Positions 15,023 to 24,524 of a stretch of DNA of 64,000 nt are shown here, piece after piece. Numbering within the stretch: position 1 is the first letter of the stretch; each line of letters begins with the position of its first letter. The stretch covers positions 1 through 64,000 of the forward strand of contig NZ_LQYA01000004.1 in assembly GCF_001531445.1 (NCBI RefSeq). Reading direction: 5' to 3'. The notes below the pieces were generated by a model. It saw nothing but the letters and a program-made list of their open reading frames with translations. It ran no database searches and was not told where the DNA came from. The translations under genes and the position numbers were made by a program. The stretch comes from Sporosarcina koreensis (lineage in GTDB: Bacteria > Bacillota > Bacilli > Bacillales_A > Planococcaceae).

Positions 15023-15676
15023 TCAGTACCTCACTTTCTTTTCAAGCAGGACTGCCCCGCCTGCGAATAATACGATTGAAACGATGATATATATAAAAGT
15101 ACTCGCAGGGAGTTCCAACGTCTCCCATACTGCAATTAGAATTCCCCATGTTATTGCTGCGAAAGAGATGGGAATCAGTGAAATTATCGAGGCCAGCCAA
15201 CCAAGCCTGATTTCTAAAATCTTATAGATCACCCAAATCAGCAGGCCGGCAGAAATGAAGAAAAAAGTATTTACTAGCATCTTTAGCAATGGTGTAAGTC
15301 CAGGAATTCCATCTGCAAAACCACCGATGAAATAGGCACCTACCCCTATTCCGCTCCAAATGATGAAACCTCCCAAAACAAATAGAATCGACGTGAATGC
15401 CTTGACGCCTAAAAGTTTCACAATCGAAAAGGGCGAGTGAAGCCAGACATCCAGCTGCTTCGTATCCGTATGAAGGCTGTGGAGGAAAAACGACGTTGCC
15501 ATAAATATAAGCATCATCGAAAACATTTGAGTGAGATCAATTCCGTCCACAATACCGCCAACCGCCATAGGTGCAAAACTTGATACGGCAATCACGACAA
15601 AGACCACGATAAACGTCACCAGTGAGTACTTCATGAGCACCCACTCTTTTCTCAATAAACCATTCCAGCTCGTCAT
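15023..15676 (-). CDS. Membrane protein of the GntR/ABC operon
   Basis: A 217-aa protein with six hydrophobic segments and an N-terminal cytoplasmic start MTSWNGLLRKEWVLMK. The neighbouring upstream product begins MKQWNGLLQKEWVQWR, so the two are paralogues that probably arose by duplication and may pair as permease subunits with the YtrB-like ATPase. Its start overlaps the preceding stop as ATGA. Substrate unknown. Confidence 0.8.
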   Translation of the reverse strand: MTSWNGLLRKEWVLMKYSLVTFIVVFVVIAVSSFAPMAVGGIVDGIDLTQMFSMMLIFMATSFFLHSLHTDTKQLDVWLHSPFSIVKLLGVKAFTSILFVLGGFIIWSGIGVGAYFIGGFADGIPGLTPLLKMLVNTFFFISAGLLIWVIYKILEIRLGWLASIISLIPISFAAITWGILIAVWETLELPASTFIYIIVSIVLFAGGAVLLEKKVRY

Positions 15677-16455
15677 AGCCTCACCCGCTTCTCAAACAAG
15701 GCGATTGCCAAATAGAACAAGCCGACAGTAAAGAGAATGGCAACTATGATCTCTCCTGCGTACAAAACCGTATTCGTGACGGTGAAATTATCATATTGGA
15801 GATCAATCACCGGGTTCTTAAGAGACATCAAATCGAAACTGCCAACCTGTATGAATTTCTCGTAAAAATCGGAACCCGTAACCTCTCCGTAAATCCTTAC
15901 TGAAATGATGAATAAAATCAATGTAACAACAAAGGAAAACCCTTTAAGAAAAGGCTTCAACAACTGGTCGATGACGATAAAGAAAAATCCGTACACCATG
16001 AACTGTATGGAAGCGAGAAAAACGGCGCTGATCAGCAAACTTCCATAAAATAATAACTCATTGAAAATGGCTTCCGGTTGAGGTGTAATCGCATATCTGA
16101 TTGCAACGACAAGTACCGTAACGAGCAAATATGCCAAGCCCATTCCGGCTGACATCACCATTTTGACCGCGACAAGCTTCACTGTAGAAGCCGTAGAATG
16201 AAACCATAAATCTGGCCGTTTCATGTCCTTGTTGAACATCATGGAGAACGCAATGACAGGAACCAATATGCATGCACCCGCCGCTACGAAACCGATAACC
16301 AGTGTCAATTCAAATACGGGAACTTCCCCTACTGCAAGCAATCCCGCAAAATACGGCAATATAAATAATCCCGCCAATAGCAGGAAGATCAGCACGATGA
16401 TCTGCCCTCTCCACTGGACCCATTCCTTCTGCAATAAACCATTCCACTGTTTCAC
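15673..16455 (-). CDS. Membrane protein, first gene of the GntR/ABC operon
   Basis: A 260-aa protein with about seven hydrophobic segments (for example IIVLIFLLLAGLFILPYFAG and CILVPVIAFSMMFNKDM). It shares its N-terminal motif W-NGLL-KEW with the next gene product. An ABC-2-like loop DLWFHSTASTVKLVAVK precedes the middle segments. It is the promoter-proximal gene of a six-gene operon running to 12281. Likely a permease subunit. Confidence 0.8.
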   Translation of the reverse strand: MKQWNGLLQKEWVQWRGQIIVLIFLLLAGLFILPYFAGLLAVGEVPVFELTLVIGFVAAGACILVPVIAFSMMFNKDMKRPDLWFHSTASTVKLVAVKMVMSAGMGLAYLLVTVLVVAIRYAITPQPEAIFNELLFYGSLLISAVFLASIQFMVYGFFFIVIDQLLKPFLKGFSFVVTLILFIISVRIYGEVTGSDFYEKFIQVGSFDLMSLKNPVIDLQYDNFTVTNTVLYAGEIIVAILFTVGLFYLAIALFEKRVRL

Positions 16456-16477
16456 CCGTCTACCTCCTTCTGTATCG

Positions 16478-16510
16478 GTGTATTAGTTATATAGTACACT
16501 ATGATATGCA
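16478..16510 (-). promoter_or_regulatory. Promoter and YtrA-like operator of the GntR/ABC operon
   Basis: GTGTA (16478-16482) and TACAC (16495-16499) form an inverted repeat with a 12-bp spacer whose outer parts are also symmetric (yTA..TAr). It resembles the AGTGTA-N-TACACT site of Bacillus YtrA. On the minus strand a TTTACA/TACTAT pair places the core promoter across it, so binding would block transcription. It lies 23-44 bases before the first gene. Confidence 0.65.
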
Positions 16511-16560
16511 GAAGTGTAAAGGAATTTGTGTAAGTCGTCTGAAATGATTCGTAAGTCCCT

Positions 16561-16677
16561 TTTTGGTGATAAGATTTCTTATTCAATAGATAACTCCTGC
16601 TATTCAATAGATAACACTTCTGATTCAATAGATAACTTCCACTATTCAATAGATAAGTTTCCATATTCAATAGATAA
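16561..16677 (-). repeat. Array A3: five 21-bp units in inverted orientation
   Basis: ATTCAATAGATAA starts at 16581, 16602, 16623, 16644 and 16665, exactly 21 bp apart, with 8 variable bases between. On the minus strand the units read TTATCTATTGAAT and end in TTATCACCAAA (16573-16561 region), the start of the A1/A2 tail. It occupies the gap between the ABC operon and the VOC gene. Confidence 0.9.
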
Positions 16678-16838
16678 AGAGCTCCCTCTAGTTTGCCAAG
16701 ATTATTCCATTGCCCGTACTTATCATATAACTCGTTACCCATAAGATAACCTTATACTTATCGTTTCATATCCCGTCATAGCTTCTCCTTTCCAACTCAT
16801 CTACACTAGAGATAACAATAGAAAAGGGGCGAATGATT

Positions 16839-17207
16839 ATGACTCAATTTCTCACCGGCATCGACCATATCCAAATCGCGGCACCTCCTCACTCAGAGGA
16901 ACAGGCACGTGAATTTTATGGCGAGCTTCTTGGAATGAAGGAAATTCCAAAGCCGGAGAACTTGCAAGCGCGTGGTGGCTGCTGGTTCCAATGCGGGGCG
17001 CAGGAGGTCCATATCGGTGTCCAGGCCGATTTCACGCCCGCCAAAAAAGCGCACCCCGGCTTTACCGTACGTGCGCTTGAACAATTGAAATCCCGATTGA
17101 AAGCTGCTAGATATGAAATTTCAGAAGAACCGCCGATTGCAGGACGGGCCCGTTTCTTCACTCACGACCCATTCGGCAATCGGATCGAGTTTTTGGAATT
17201 TGATTAA
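16839..17207 (+). CDS. VOC (glyoxalase/dioxygenase superfamily) protein
   Basis: A 122-aa single-domain vicinal-oxygen-chelate protein. Metal-ligand-like positions are in GIDHIQIAAP, VHIGV and RIEFLEF; ending DPFGNRIEFLEF is the usual closing strand. Members are glyoxalases, dioxygenases or resistance proteins; nothing here tells which. The ATG at 16839 is better spaced from AAGGGG than the one at 16833. Monocistronic; its stop overlaps the convergent coiled-coil gene by 4 bases. Confidence 0.8.
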   Translation: MTQFLTGIDHIQIAAPPHSEEQAREFYGELLGMKEIPKPENLQARGGCWFQCGAQEVHIGVQADFTPAKKAHPGFTVRALEQLKSRLKAARYEISEEPPIAGRARFFTHDPFGNRIEFLEFD

Positions 17208-18154
17208 GACACAATAATATCCTTCTCCTGCTGGTCCAGCCGACTCAATTCTTCCATTGCTTCATCTCGTTTCCGCCGCAACTGATCCTGTACGCGGCGG
17301 ACGTCGTGGAGTACGGTGTTCAACTTGCTCTTCGCGTCCGTAATCCGCGAATGAACCGCCCAGTCGGAGAAGATGTTATCGAAGAAAATATCCGTAAATG
17401 TAAAAAAGTCATTATGATTCACATTGAATGATTCCGTTGCCGCATTTTGGACATCCATCAATTCTGTCTCATAATGGCGAAGAGCCCGTTGTGCGCGGTG
17501 AACTAGATCGTCCGAGCTGTTCATTTCCGAATACTTCATTGCAGAAACGATGAGCCCGCCGCCTAAAAACGTGTCCCACATCGAAAGCCCTTCCGCATTG
17601 CCAAGTTTGTCGAGTGCAGCGTCCAGCGTTCGTTTCGCTTTATCCCCCGCTTCATACGCCTCGTCGATTTCCCTCACTAACGACCGGACACGCACCCGGT
17701 CATCGGCAATTTTCTGTAGCGTCCCATTTGCCGCCGTATCATTTTGCCGGATCCACGCCTCTTTCTCCTTCAAAAAGTCCGCCCAATCCTCTTCGATGTA
17801 GATAAATTCTTCCCGATTCATCCCAGTGCGCAGCCGCCCGACTTCGGCTGCCAAGTCTGTCACCGTCTTTTCGGCTTCATTGTATTTCAGCTCAGCTTCT
17901 GCGACTTCATTGATTTCCTTTTCCATCTGCTCATCCCATTTGCCCGTCCACTCTTTGATTTTATTCGCAAATGAAAACTTGCCTAACTTCACGACATCCT
18001 GCTGCTCCTTCGACAGCTGCCGGTGAAGACGGTCACGCAATTGGACCGCCTCCTTGTATTGGCTCTCCGCTCCATCGAGCCTGCGCTTCACTCGATTTCG
18101 CTCATTCCGGAGCATCGTCAGCTCCATTTGCCGTTCATGAATATCCGCTCTCAT
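17204..18154 (-). CDS. Coiled-coil protein of unknown function
   Basis: About 316 aa, dominated by heptad-rich charged helices (MELTMLRNERNRVKRRLDG, then ELKYNEAEKTVTDLAAEVGRLR; C-terminal RRVQDQLRRKRDEAMEELSRLDQQEKD). A short less charged centre holds LSMWDTFLGGGLIVSAMKYSEM. No signal peptide or clear membrane segment. I do not recognise a named family. Start ATG at 18154 follows AAAGGGG at 8 bases; the GTG at 18163 overlaps that site. Single gene. Confidence 0.75.
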   Translation of the reverse strand: MRADIHERQMELTMLRNERNRVKRRLDGAESQYKEAVQLRDRLHRQLSKEQQDVVKLGKFSFANKIKEWTGKWDEQMEKEINEVAEAELKYNEAEKTVTDLAAEVGRLRTGMNREEFIYIEEDWADFLKEKEAWIRQNDTAANGTLQKIADDRVRVRSLVREIDEAYEAGDKAKRTLDAALDKLGNAEGLSMWDTFLGGGLIVSAMKYSEMNSSDDLVHRAQRALRHYETELMDVQNAATESFNVNHNDFFTFTDIFFDNIFSDWAVHSRITDAKSKLNTVLHDVRRVQDQLRRKRDEAMEELSRLDQQEKDIIVS

Positions 18155-18452
18155 CGCGCTCACCCCTTTCCTTTTATACGGAAAAAGCAGTTAGAAGTTT
18201 CAACAAAATAAGCTGATGGCTTAACGCGGTAAGACTTTACCTGCAAGTAAGCTGATTCTCGCGCCTAATGCCTTTGACATACTAAAGACGAACTGTGGAT
18301 GTGGCAGGCCAAAAGCCCCGAGATGAGCATAACCGCCAACGCCCTTCGGCAAGCCCCATAGTTCAACCCCTTAATCTGTCAAAAGCATTTATCGCGAACG
18401 GCAAATCCATGTATGAAAAGATCTCCGCGATTCGATTTTCATTTCCCCATGC
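18155..18452. other. Intergenic stretch with a partial copy of element E
   Basis: No gene seen. At 18375-18402 lies CTGTCAAAAGCATTTATCGCGAACGG, close to the first half of the dispersed element E found at 28709, 51740 and 61766; the CTTCCC half is missing. Confidence 0.5.
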
Positions 18453-18480
18453 AAAAAGCCGCCCTTGCCAGGCGGCTTTC
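18453..18480 (-). terminator. Terminator of the thioesterase gene
   Basis: AAAGCCGCC (18455-18463) pairs with GGCGGCTTT (18471-18479), followed by TTT on the minus strand, directly past the stop at 18483. Confidence 0.8.
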
Positions 18481-18482
18481 CT

Positions 18483-18959
18483 TCAATGCTTGATTTCCCT
18501 GCGCAGCTTCCGGTGATTCCGGCGAGCAGGGCCTGTTTCAAATAACCGTTTTTCCGCTTCGGTTTCCGGGTAGACGCCCGGGACCGGTGTCGGTTTGTTG
18601 TTTTCATCCATCGCGACCATCGTCAGGAATGATTCCGTCGTCAGCTTTTTTTCGCCTGTCAACAGATCCATCGAATGCACCGAGACGAACACTTCCATCG
18701 ACGTGCGGCCCGTCGAACTGACGACCGCTTCGAGTTCGAGTACATCCCCGACCTTCGCGGACGATAGGAAGTCGACCGAATCGATGGAGGCTGTGACGGC
18801 AGCCGCCTTGTTCGAATGCTTCATCGCCGTAATGGCAGCAATTTCATCTATGTACGCCAGGACCTTCCCACCAAAAATCGTCTGCATGTGGTTCGTGTCC
18901 GGCGGCAATACAAGCTTTGAAATAATTGTGCGTGATTGACTCATCGGTCGTTGCTCCAT
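18483..18959 (-). CDS. Acyl-CoA thioesterase (YkhA-like hotdog protein)
   Basis: A 158-aa hotdog-fold thioesterase of the cytosolic acyl-CoA hydrolase type. Typical motifs: LPPDTNHMQTIFGGKVLAYID, the helix with the catalytic Asp (AYIDEIAAITAMKHS), and SIDSVDFL. It hydrolyses acyl-CoA to free fatty acid and CoA. The frame opens at 19007, but the ATG at 18959 follows AAAGGGAGA and removes 16 unrelated residues. Single gene with its own terminator. Confidence 0.9.
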   Translation of the reverse strand: MEQRPMSQSRTIISKLVLPPDTNHMQTIFGGKVLAYIDEIAAITAMKHSNKAAAVTASIDSVDFLSSAKVGDVLELEAVVSSTGRTSMEVFVSVHSMDLLTGEKKLTTESFLTMVAMDENNKPTPVPGVYPETEAEKRLFETGPARRNHRKLRREIKH

Positions 18960-19092
18960 TGTTCCATCTCCCTTTCCATACTCTTTGCCAGTATACCCAC
19001 TCTCCAATTGGTTCTACAAGCCTAATCGAATATCGTAAGGGAATTGGATTTATGAATGAAAAGAGCAGAAATTCTCCATATTTCCATGATTC

Positions 19093-19905
19093 TTATATGA
19101 GTGCTGCCAATTCGGAAAATACGCGCTTCATTTCTTGCTGAAGTCTCCATTGATTGACACCAAGAAAACGGCAATGTACCGCATTTCCCGAAAGCCTTGT
19201 TATGCCTGCACGCAATCCGTCCCCGACCTTCATCGCTTCTTGGATTGCCCGCAGATCGATTTCATCCGCTTTCTCTGAAACGAGCCAAATGGAGCCGACA
19301 TACAATGCCTCTTCAAGTAAACCAAGTCCATTGAGATGCAGATTCTCAGGGACGAAATGTAGGCTGTCGAAAGCGAGCAGCTCCCCTTCGACATAAATCT
19401 TCATCATTGATTTCAATGAAGAGAAATCGAATACCTCCCCGCGCATTTCCCTGCCTGGAGCGATGATTTCACCCCACAGAAAGGTGGCGCTTTTTTCCAG
19501 ACGGATCGTCGTTTCCATCTGGAACTTAGAATCGGCGAATGGGATGATCACTTCCGGCATCCAATCAAGTCGCGCCTTTTCCGCAACTTCCACATCGATC
19601 GACTGCACGCAAGTTTCACCTGTATGCGACTTGTACACCTTCAATGCCGATTGCTGGATGATACGCGCCTTGCTTCCCGGCAACAGGCGGATTGAAATGT
19701 CATTGCGGTCGCCCGCCACCATGCCGCCCGACGACTCCATCACATACACCGTCGCCGTGGGGTCATTGCCTTCGTAGAGCTCGCGGCTCGCCTTCAAAGG
19801 AGGCTGCTGGAACACATGCGGCATCCGGGTAAAGCCTCTTCTCGGCTCAAACACCATATCCAGCACACCGTTATGGTGTCTACGTGCCACTTTACTCGCC
19901 AGCAC
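19093..19905 (-). CDS. ureD: Urease accessory protein UreD (UreH)
   Basis: Last gene of the urease operon. UreD is the scaffold that binds apo-urease and recruits UreF and UreG for nickel insertion. Family features: [31 protein letters not shown], then [13 protein letters not shown], and SALKVYKS. The frame is open to 19992 but that part overlaps ureG; likely starts are the GTG at 19905 or at 19890, both overlapping or touching the ureG stop. Which is used cannot be decided. No clear terminator follows. Confidence 0.9.
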   Translation of the reverse strand: MLASKVARRHHNGVLDMVFEPRRGFTRMPHVFQQPPLKASRELYEGNDPTATVYVMESSGGMVAGDRNDISIRLLPGSKARIIQQSALKVYKSHTGETCVQSIDVEVAEKARLDWMPEVIIPFADSKFQMETTIRLEKSATFLWGEIIAPGREMRGEVFDFSSLKSMMKIYVEGELLAFDSLHFVPENLHLNGLGLLEEALYVGSIWLVSEKADEIDLRAIQEAMKVGDGLRAGITRLSGNAVHCRFLGVNQWRLQQEMKRVFSELAALI

Positions 19906-20521
19906 TTGTCGTTCCCGCGCCTTCCAGCAACATATTCCGTTTGATCCAATTGACGATCTGGTCGACATTTTTACGTGTCCGGACATCCGCAAGGACGTAA
20001 GGACGGCCGCCTCTCATCTTCTTCACGTCGCTCTCGTACACTTCAAGATCGACGCCGACATGCGGTGCAAGGTCTGTTTTATTGACCAGCAAAAGATCGG
20101 ATCTTGTCAAAGCTGGACCGCCTTTTCTCGGAATATCCTGTCCTTCCGCAACGTCGATCACGTAAATATACCCGTCCACAAGCTCAGGGCTGAATGTCGC
20201 CGAGAGGTTATCGCCGCCGCTTTCGACAAAAACGATGTCAAGGTCCTTGAAACGTTCCTTAAACTCATCGATTGCCGCAAAGTTCATAGAAGCATCTTCA
20301 CGGATTGCCGTATGCGGACATCCGCCAGTCTCTACCCCGATGATCCTATTTTCATCCAACACTCCGTGATTCATTAGGAATTGGGCATCCTCACGTGTAT
20401 ATATATCATTCGTAATAACTGCAACATTATAGTCTTCATGCATTGCGCGAGTCAACGCGTCGACGAGCGATGTCTTGCCCGATCCGACCGGACCCCCGAT
20501 GCCAATACGTACTGGTTTCAT
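19892..20521 (-). CDS. ureG: Urease accessory GTPase UreG
   Basis: A 209-aa SIMIBI-class GTPase that powers nickel delivery to urease. P-loop [15 protein letters not shown] at about 8-22, the metal-binding CPH motif in [31 protein letters not shown], and the guanine-specificity motif [10 protein letters not shown]. Length and order are normal. It starts 19 bases after ureF and its end overlaps ureD. Confidence 0.96.
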   Translation of the reverse strand: MKPVRIGIGGPVGSGKTSLVDALTRAMHEDYNVAVITNDIYTREDAQFLMNHGVLDENRIIGVETGGCPHTAIREDASMNFAAIDEFKERFKDLDIVFVESGGDNLSATFSPELVDGYIYVIDVAEGQDIPRKGGPALTRSDLLLVNKTDLAPHVGVDLEVYESDVKKMRGGRPYVLADVRTRKNVDQIVNWIKRNMLLEGAGTTSAGE

Positions 20522-20539
20522 ATATAGAAACGCCTCCTG

Positions 20540-21280
20540 TCATGAAATAAATAATCTTGAGAATAAATACTCGTGCTTCATTGACGCAAGCTCGACGCCT
20601 AGCGCATTGTTGCTAATGTCCACTTCCGTCAAACCGGCAACAATTCCAGCAGCCACAACGACCTCTTCCGCCAGCTGATGCATCGCCTGCACACCTGCAT
20701 TTTGCCCGAACGGCACTGCACGCACGGCGTTCTGGACAAGCCCGTTCACCGAAGAAAATAAATAAGAAAGGACTGAATAATGCGCATCGATATCATTGAC
20801 AGCGCAATAAATACCGTACAGAATCGCATAATGCCCTTTGATTTCATTCGCGTTGATCCGGTTTTTCCACTCGTCGAAAAAAGCATCCTCGACGAGCGGG
20901 GAAATTGTCCGGATGAACTGCCTGCCTAAATTCACGCTCGCATCTCGGGATTCCTTCGCGAGTTTAATGGCGCCGCAAAGGTTTTCCAAATGAAGCAGCC
21001 GATTGGGATCACGATTTTCCGCTGCCTTATGCGCTTCCTGAATGAGAATCGCATCGCCATACACGAGATTCTGATGTAGAAAGGTTGAACAGAAAGCAAT
21101 CAACTCATCCTTCGTTCGGATTGCATCCTCCTGGATATATGTCTCCATCCCGTATGATTGCGTATACGTGCCGATTGGGAATGCCGAATCGTGGATTTGA
21201 AGCAACCTCAGAAACTGTATATCAGTGGGAATGGCCGCGGTATTTGAAAGGTTGTTTGAATCTGCGTTCAGTTGTTTCAT
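20540..21280 (-). CDS. ureF: Urease accessory protein UreF
   Basis: About 246 aa, all-helical; works in the UreDFG complex and gates UreG GTPase activity. The family core is DSAFPIGTYTQSYGMETYIQE near residue 35, then VYGDAILIQEAHKAAE and PFGQNAGVQAMHQL. I chose ATG 21280 (MKQLNADSN) behind GAGGTGGGTG; the frame further upstream repeats the end of ureE. It still overlaps ureE by 59 bases, which suggests translational coupling. Confidence 0.94.
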   Translation of the reverse strand: MKQLNADSNNLSNTAAIPTDIQFLRLLQIHDSAFPIGTYTQSYGMETYIQEDAIRTKDELIAFCSTFLHQNLVYGDAILIQEAHKAAENRDPNRLLHLENLCGAIKLAKESRDASVNLGRQFIRTISPLVEDAFFDEWKNRINANEIKGHYAILYGIYCAVNDIDAHYSVLSYLFSSVNGLVQNAVRAVPFGQNAGVQAMHQLAEEVVVAAGIVAGLTEVDISNNALGVELASMKHEYLFSRLFIS

Positions 21281-21668
21281 AGTCCACACCCACCTCATCC
21301 AATAATGGTGCCAATGTGTGATCCGCACGAACTACAATTTCATCTTTTTCGATTAATGCAGGAGTATGGCGATTGCCAAGCTCGAATGCGGTCTTGCCCA
21401 TTTCGACCATATCTTTCGGACGGATGACGATGACCGGTTCCATTTTCGTTCGGATCACGATGCATCGCTCGTCGTCTTCGAACAATAAATCACCGTATTG
21501 CAACGGCTCTTCCTGATCGATGCGCAATGCGACATCCGTTCCTTCTGTCGTCTCTGTCCGCAAAATCCGCTTGCTTAATTCTTCCCATTCCAGTTCGACC
21601 CATTCGATGCGCTTCCCTGGAATTTCTTCTGTATCACCGATATTGCCTATGATTTTTTCAATTAGCAT
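21222..21668 (-). CDS. ureE: Urease accessory protein UreE (nickel chaperone)
   Basis: A 148-aa nickel-binding metallochaperone. The N-terminal peptide-binding domain (to about 70) and the C-terminal metal domain with ELGNRHTPALIEKDEIVVRAD are clear; the His in GNRHTP is the conserved metal ligand. The C-terminus ends YRGHSH, a short His-containing tail and not the long His-rich tail of some species. Confidence 0.94.
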   Translation of the reverse strand: MLIEKIIGNIGDTEEIPGKRIEWVELEWEELSKRILRTETTEGTDVALRIDQEEPLQYGDLLFEDDERCIVIRTKMEPVIVIRPKDMVEMGKTAFELGNRHTPALIEKDEIVVRADHTLAPLLDEVGVDYETTERRFKQPFKYRGHSH

Positions 21669-21746
21669 CTTGCATTCTCCTTCTCTGCAAAGACTATGGT
21701 TTTATTAGAATAACTTTCAGACTCCGGGTACTAGGCACCCTTCGCT

Positions 21747-23462
21747 TTAGAATAAAAAGTACCTTTGTGCCATCGGTAGAACGTCGACCGGTTCGCACGT
21801 TGCTAGTTCGCCGTCAATCTTCACTTCGTATGACTCCGGATCGACATCGATGACCGGCATTTCACTATTATGTTTCATATCAGCCTTCGACACGTTGCGG
21901 CAATTTTGCACCGTTCCGATCATCTTCTTCAGCCCGAGCTGTTCCGGAAGTCCTTCTTCCACAGCAATTTTCGGCAGGAAAGTCATCGCGGCATTCTGAG
22001 GGCCTTGTCCATGATAGCCGTACATCCGGCGGCCCATCAACGGCTGTGGCGTCGGAATCGAAGCGTTCGGGTCGCCCGTCATCGCGTACACGGCAATTCC
22101 GCCTTTAATAACAACTTGTGCTTTCACGCCAAAAAATGCCGGATCCCATAAAACGATATCCGCTAATTTCCCGTCCTCAATCGAACCGACTTCGTGCGAA
22201 ATCCCTTGGGCGATTGCAGGGTTAATCGTATATTTTGAGATATAACGCTTGACCCGGTAATTGTCATGGCCCTTTCCTTCATCCTGCGGGAGCGGACCGC
22301 GCTGCTTCTTCATCTTATCCGCAGTCTGCCACGTCCGGATCGCCACTTCTCCAACCCGGCCCATCGCCTGGGAGTCTGATGACATAATGCTCAAGATTCC
22401 AAGGTCCTGCATAATATCCTCAGCAGCAATCGTCTCTGGACGGATACGTGAATCCGCGAAAGCAACGTCTTCCGCCACATCGCGCTTCAAATGGTGACAC
22501 ACCATGAGCATGTCCATATGCTCATCGATCGTATTCACCGTGAACGGTTTCGTCGGGTTCGTCGACGCAGGCAATACATTCGGCAATGATGCCATCTTCA
22601 ACTGGTCCGGCGCATGGCCCCCGCCCGCTCCTTCCGTATGGAACACGTGGATGACACGTCCATTGATCGCATTGATCGTATCTTCGACGAATCCAGCCTC
22701 ATTCAACGTATCGGAGTGCAAGGCGATCTGCACGTCATATTCATCCGCAATCGTCAAGCTTTGGTCCAATGCGGACGGAGTCGCCCCCCAGTCCTCATGG
22801 ATTTTCATACCGATTGCACCCGCCCGGATCTGCTCAACGAGAGGCGCCGGGAAAGCAGAGCTTCCTTTACCGAATATACCGATATTCAACGGAATATCTT
22901 CAATTTGCTGAAGCATCCGATGCAAATGCCATTTCCCTGGCGTCACCGTCGTCGCAGTGGAACCTGCCGCTGGGCCTGTTCCGCCGCCGATGAATGTCGT
23001 CGTACCGGCATTTAGTGCCACGTCCACCTGCTGTGGGCTGATAAGGTGGATATGCGTGTCAATCGCACCCGCTGTCGCAATCAAACCTTCACCCGCATAT
23101 ACTTCCGTACCGACACCGATGATCATCCCTTGATCGACGCCGTCCATCGTATTCGGATTCCCCGCCTTGCCGATGCCGGCGATTCTTCCGTTCTTGATTC
23201 CGATATCCGCCTTCACGATCCCTGTGTGATCAATGATTGTCGCATTCGTAATAACCGTATCCAACACGCCGTCTTCGGAAGTCTTTTCACCGTTCTGGCC
23301 CATCGAAACGCGAAGGGATTTCCCGCCGCCAAAAATGCCCTCATCTCCATATGTCGTGTAATCCTTTTCAATTTCAATCCATAAATCAGTATCCGCCAAA
23401 CGGACCTTGTCGCCCACAGTCGGGCCGAACATCCTTGCATATTGTTCGTGAGTAATTTTCAC
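21747..23462 (-). CDS. ureC: Urease alpha subunit UreC
   Basis: The 571-aa catalytic subunit hydrolysing urea to ammonia and carbamate. Active-site elements are all present: the nickel-ligand pair in [11 protein letters not shown], the carbamylated Lys in [25 protein letters not shown], the mobile flap [10 protein letters not shown] with the catalytic His, and the Asp ligand in [12 protein letters not shown]. Standard length. The start directly follows the ureB stop. Cytoplasmic; assembled as (alpha-beta-gamma)3. Confidence 0.98.
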   Translation of the reverse strand: MKITHEQYARMFGPTVGDKVRLADTDLWIEIEKDYTTYGDEGIFGGGKSLRVSMGQNGEKTSEDGVLDTVITNATIIDHTGIVKADIGIKNGRIAGIGKAGNPNTMDGVDQGMIIGVGTEVYAGEGLIATAGAIDTHIHLISPQQVDVALNAGTTTFIGGGTGPAAGSTATTVTPGKWHLHRMLQQIEDIPLNIGIFGKGSSAFPAPLVEQIRAGAIGMKIHEDWGATPSALDQSLTIADEYDVQIALHSDTLNEAGFVEDTINAINGRVIHVFHTEGAGGGHAPDQLKMASLPNVLPASTNPTKPFTVNTIDEHMDMLMVCHHLKRDVAEDVAFADSRIRPETIAAEDIMQDLGILSIMSSDSQAMGRVGEVAIRTWQTADKMKKQRGPLPQDEGKGHDNYRVKRYISKYTINPAIAQGISHEVGSIEDGKLADIVLWDPAFFGVKAQVVIKGGIAVYAMTGDPNASIPTPQPLMGRRMYGYHGQGPQNAAMTFLPKIAVEEGLPEQLGLKKMIGTVQNCRNVSKADMKHNSEMPVIDVDPESYEVKIDGELATCEPVDVLPMAQRYFLF

Positions 23463-23828
23463 TTAACTGTCAGCTCCTTTAAATCCGCCATCCGACGCCT
23501 TCTCGACAATTTCGTCTTTTTTATGAGTGGAACCTTCCGTCAATTGATTCAAACCGAACACATGGCGCCTTCCGCCAAACTCGACAAGTTCCACTTCCTT
23601 CTCCTCGCCCGGCTCAAAACGCACCGCTGTCCCGGAAGGAATATTCAAATGCATCCCGACCGCCTGCTCACGATCGAATTCAAGAAATTTATTCACTTCA
23701 ATGAAATGGAAATGAGACCCGACTTGAATCGGACGGTCGCCTGTATTCGCAACCGTCACTGTCTTCGTATCACGTCCCACATTGATTTCAATCCATCCTT
23801 CAGCCGGTTTGATCTCTCCTGGTTTCAA
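23463..23828 (-). CDS. ureB: Urease beta subunit UreB
   Basis: A 121-aa structural subunit. The family N-terminus [18 protein letters not shown] is followed by [21 protein letters not shown] and ends with a Lys-rich tail ([14 protein letters not shown]). The frame is open to 23900, but only the TTG at 23828 gives the usual start of UreB and lies 7 bases after GAGGGGG. It starts 17 bases after ureA stops. Confidence 0.95.
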   Translation of the reverse strand: MKPGEIKPAEGWIEINVGRDTKTVTVANTGDRPIQVGSHFHFIEVNKFLEFDREQAVGMHLNIPSGTAVRFEPGEEKEVELVEFGGRRHVFGLNQLTEGSTHKKDEIVEKASDGGFKGADS

Positions 23829-23845
23829 ACGAAAAACCCCCTCTA

Positions 23846-24148
23846 TTATTGAATTGGGTGATGAACTGTGACCAGTTTGGTCCCGTCCGGAAACGTGCAC
23901 TCGATTTGCACATCTTTCACCATATCGCCGACACCTTCCATCACATCGTCCACCGTCAGCACTTTCTTCCCTTCACTCATCAGCTGCCCGACAGATTTTC
24001 CGTCACGCGCACCTTCCATAATGAAATGACAAAGAAGAGCAACAGCCTCAGGGTAATTCAACTTTACCCCGCGAGCCTTCCGTTTCAACGCAAGCTCACC
24101 TGCCACATGCAACATTAATTTTTCCTGTTCAACTGGTGATAACTTCAA
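23846..24148 (-). CDS. ureA: Urease gamma subunit UreA
   Basis: A 100-aa structural subunit, standard length, with the family start [19 protein letters not shown] and [21 protein letters not shown], ending in VTVHHPIQ. First gene of ureABCEFGD. It starts with TTG at 24148 behind GGGGGTG. No nickel transporter or urea channel gene is in the cluster. Confidence 0.97.
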   Translation of the reverse strand: MKLSPVEQEKLMLHVAGELALKRKARGVKLNYPEAVALLCHFIMEGARDGKSVGQLMSEGKKVLTVDDVMEGVGDMVKDVQIECTFPDGTKLVTVHHPIQ

Positions 24149-24199
24149 TGAAAAACACCCCCGACATTTAATCAGACATTTTAGACAACTATAGACAGT

Positions 24200-24228
24200 A
24201 TTCTACTCCGTCTACTAATTCTATTCAA
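24200..24228 (-). promoter_or_regulatory. Probable promoter of the urease operon
   Basis: On the minus strand TTGAAT (24228-24223), a 17-bp spacer and TAGAAT (24205-24200) form a good sigma-A promoter about 50 bases before the ureA start. Between it and ureA there are repeated TGTCT words (GTCTATAGTTGTCTAAAATG) that might bind a regulator; this is a guess. Confidence 0.6.
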
Positions 24229-24229
24229 T

Positions 24230-24490
24230 TTTTTCGATTTTCTAGTGATGCAAGAACATGCAATTATGGGCAGACGCCCGATAGATTGGGACCTGGCGCG
24301 ATGCAGGTCGAAAGAGGGAATTGAGGGATTACAACTACACTATTATAAGATATGCGAAATCGCTTGGCAACATATTCAGAATGCAGACACCTTCTCGTGT
24401 TAATCGCGTCGTTGTCGGATGCAGCGCCATACAGAATCCCGCATTCATCTCGAATCGCGGCACCTTATGAAGGAAGATTGCCAGTTCACG
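24230..24490. other. Intergenic stretch, nothing recognised
   Basis: Between the urease promoter and the ykfD terminator I see no frame with a ribosome site and no known RNA motif. Confidence 0.5.
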
Positions 24491-24493
24491 GCT

Positions 24494-24524
24494 ATAAAAA
24501 AATCGCCCTGATCAAATCAGGACG
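24494..24524 (-). terminator. Terminator of the dpp-ykf operon
   Basis: A stem (24504-24512 with 24516-24524, one weak pair) overlaps the ykfD stop codon and is followed by a run of T on the minus strand. Confidence 0.75.

Noticed and set aside
16452-16742. Protein with YLLN heptad-like repeats
   Set aside because: It is array A3 read as codons; the frame runs into the ABC operon promoter and has no ribosome site.
23463-23900. UreB start at 23900
   Set aside because: The N-terminal extra residues are the ureA end in another frame. The TTG at 23828 gives the normal UreB start and has a good ribosome site.
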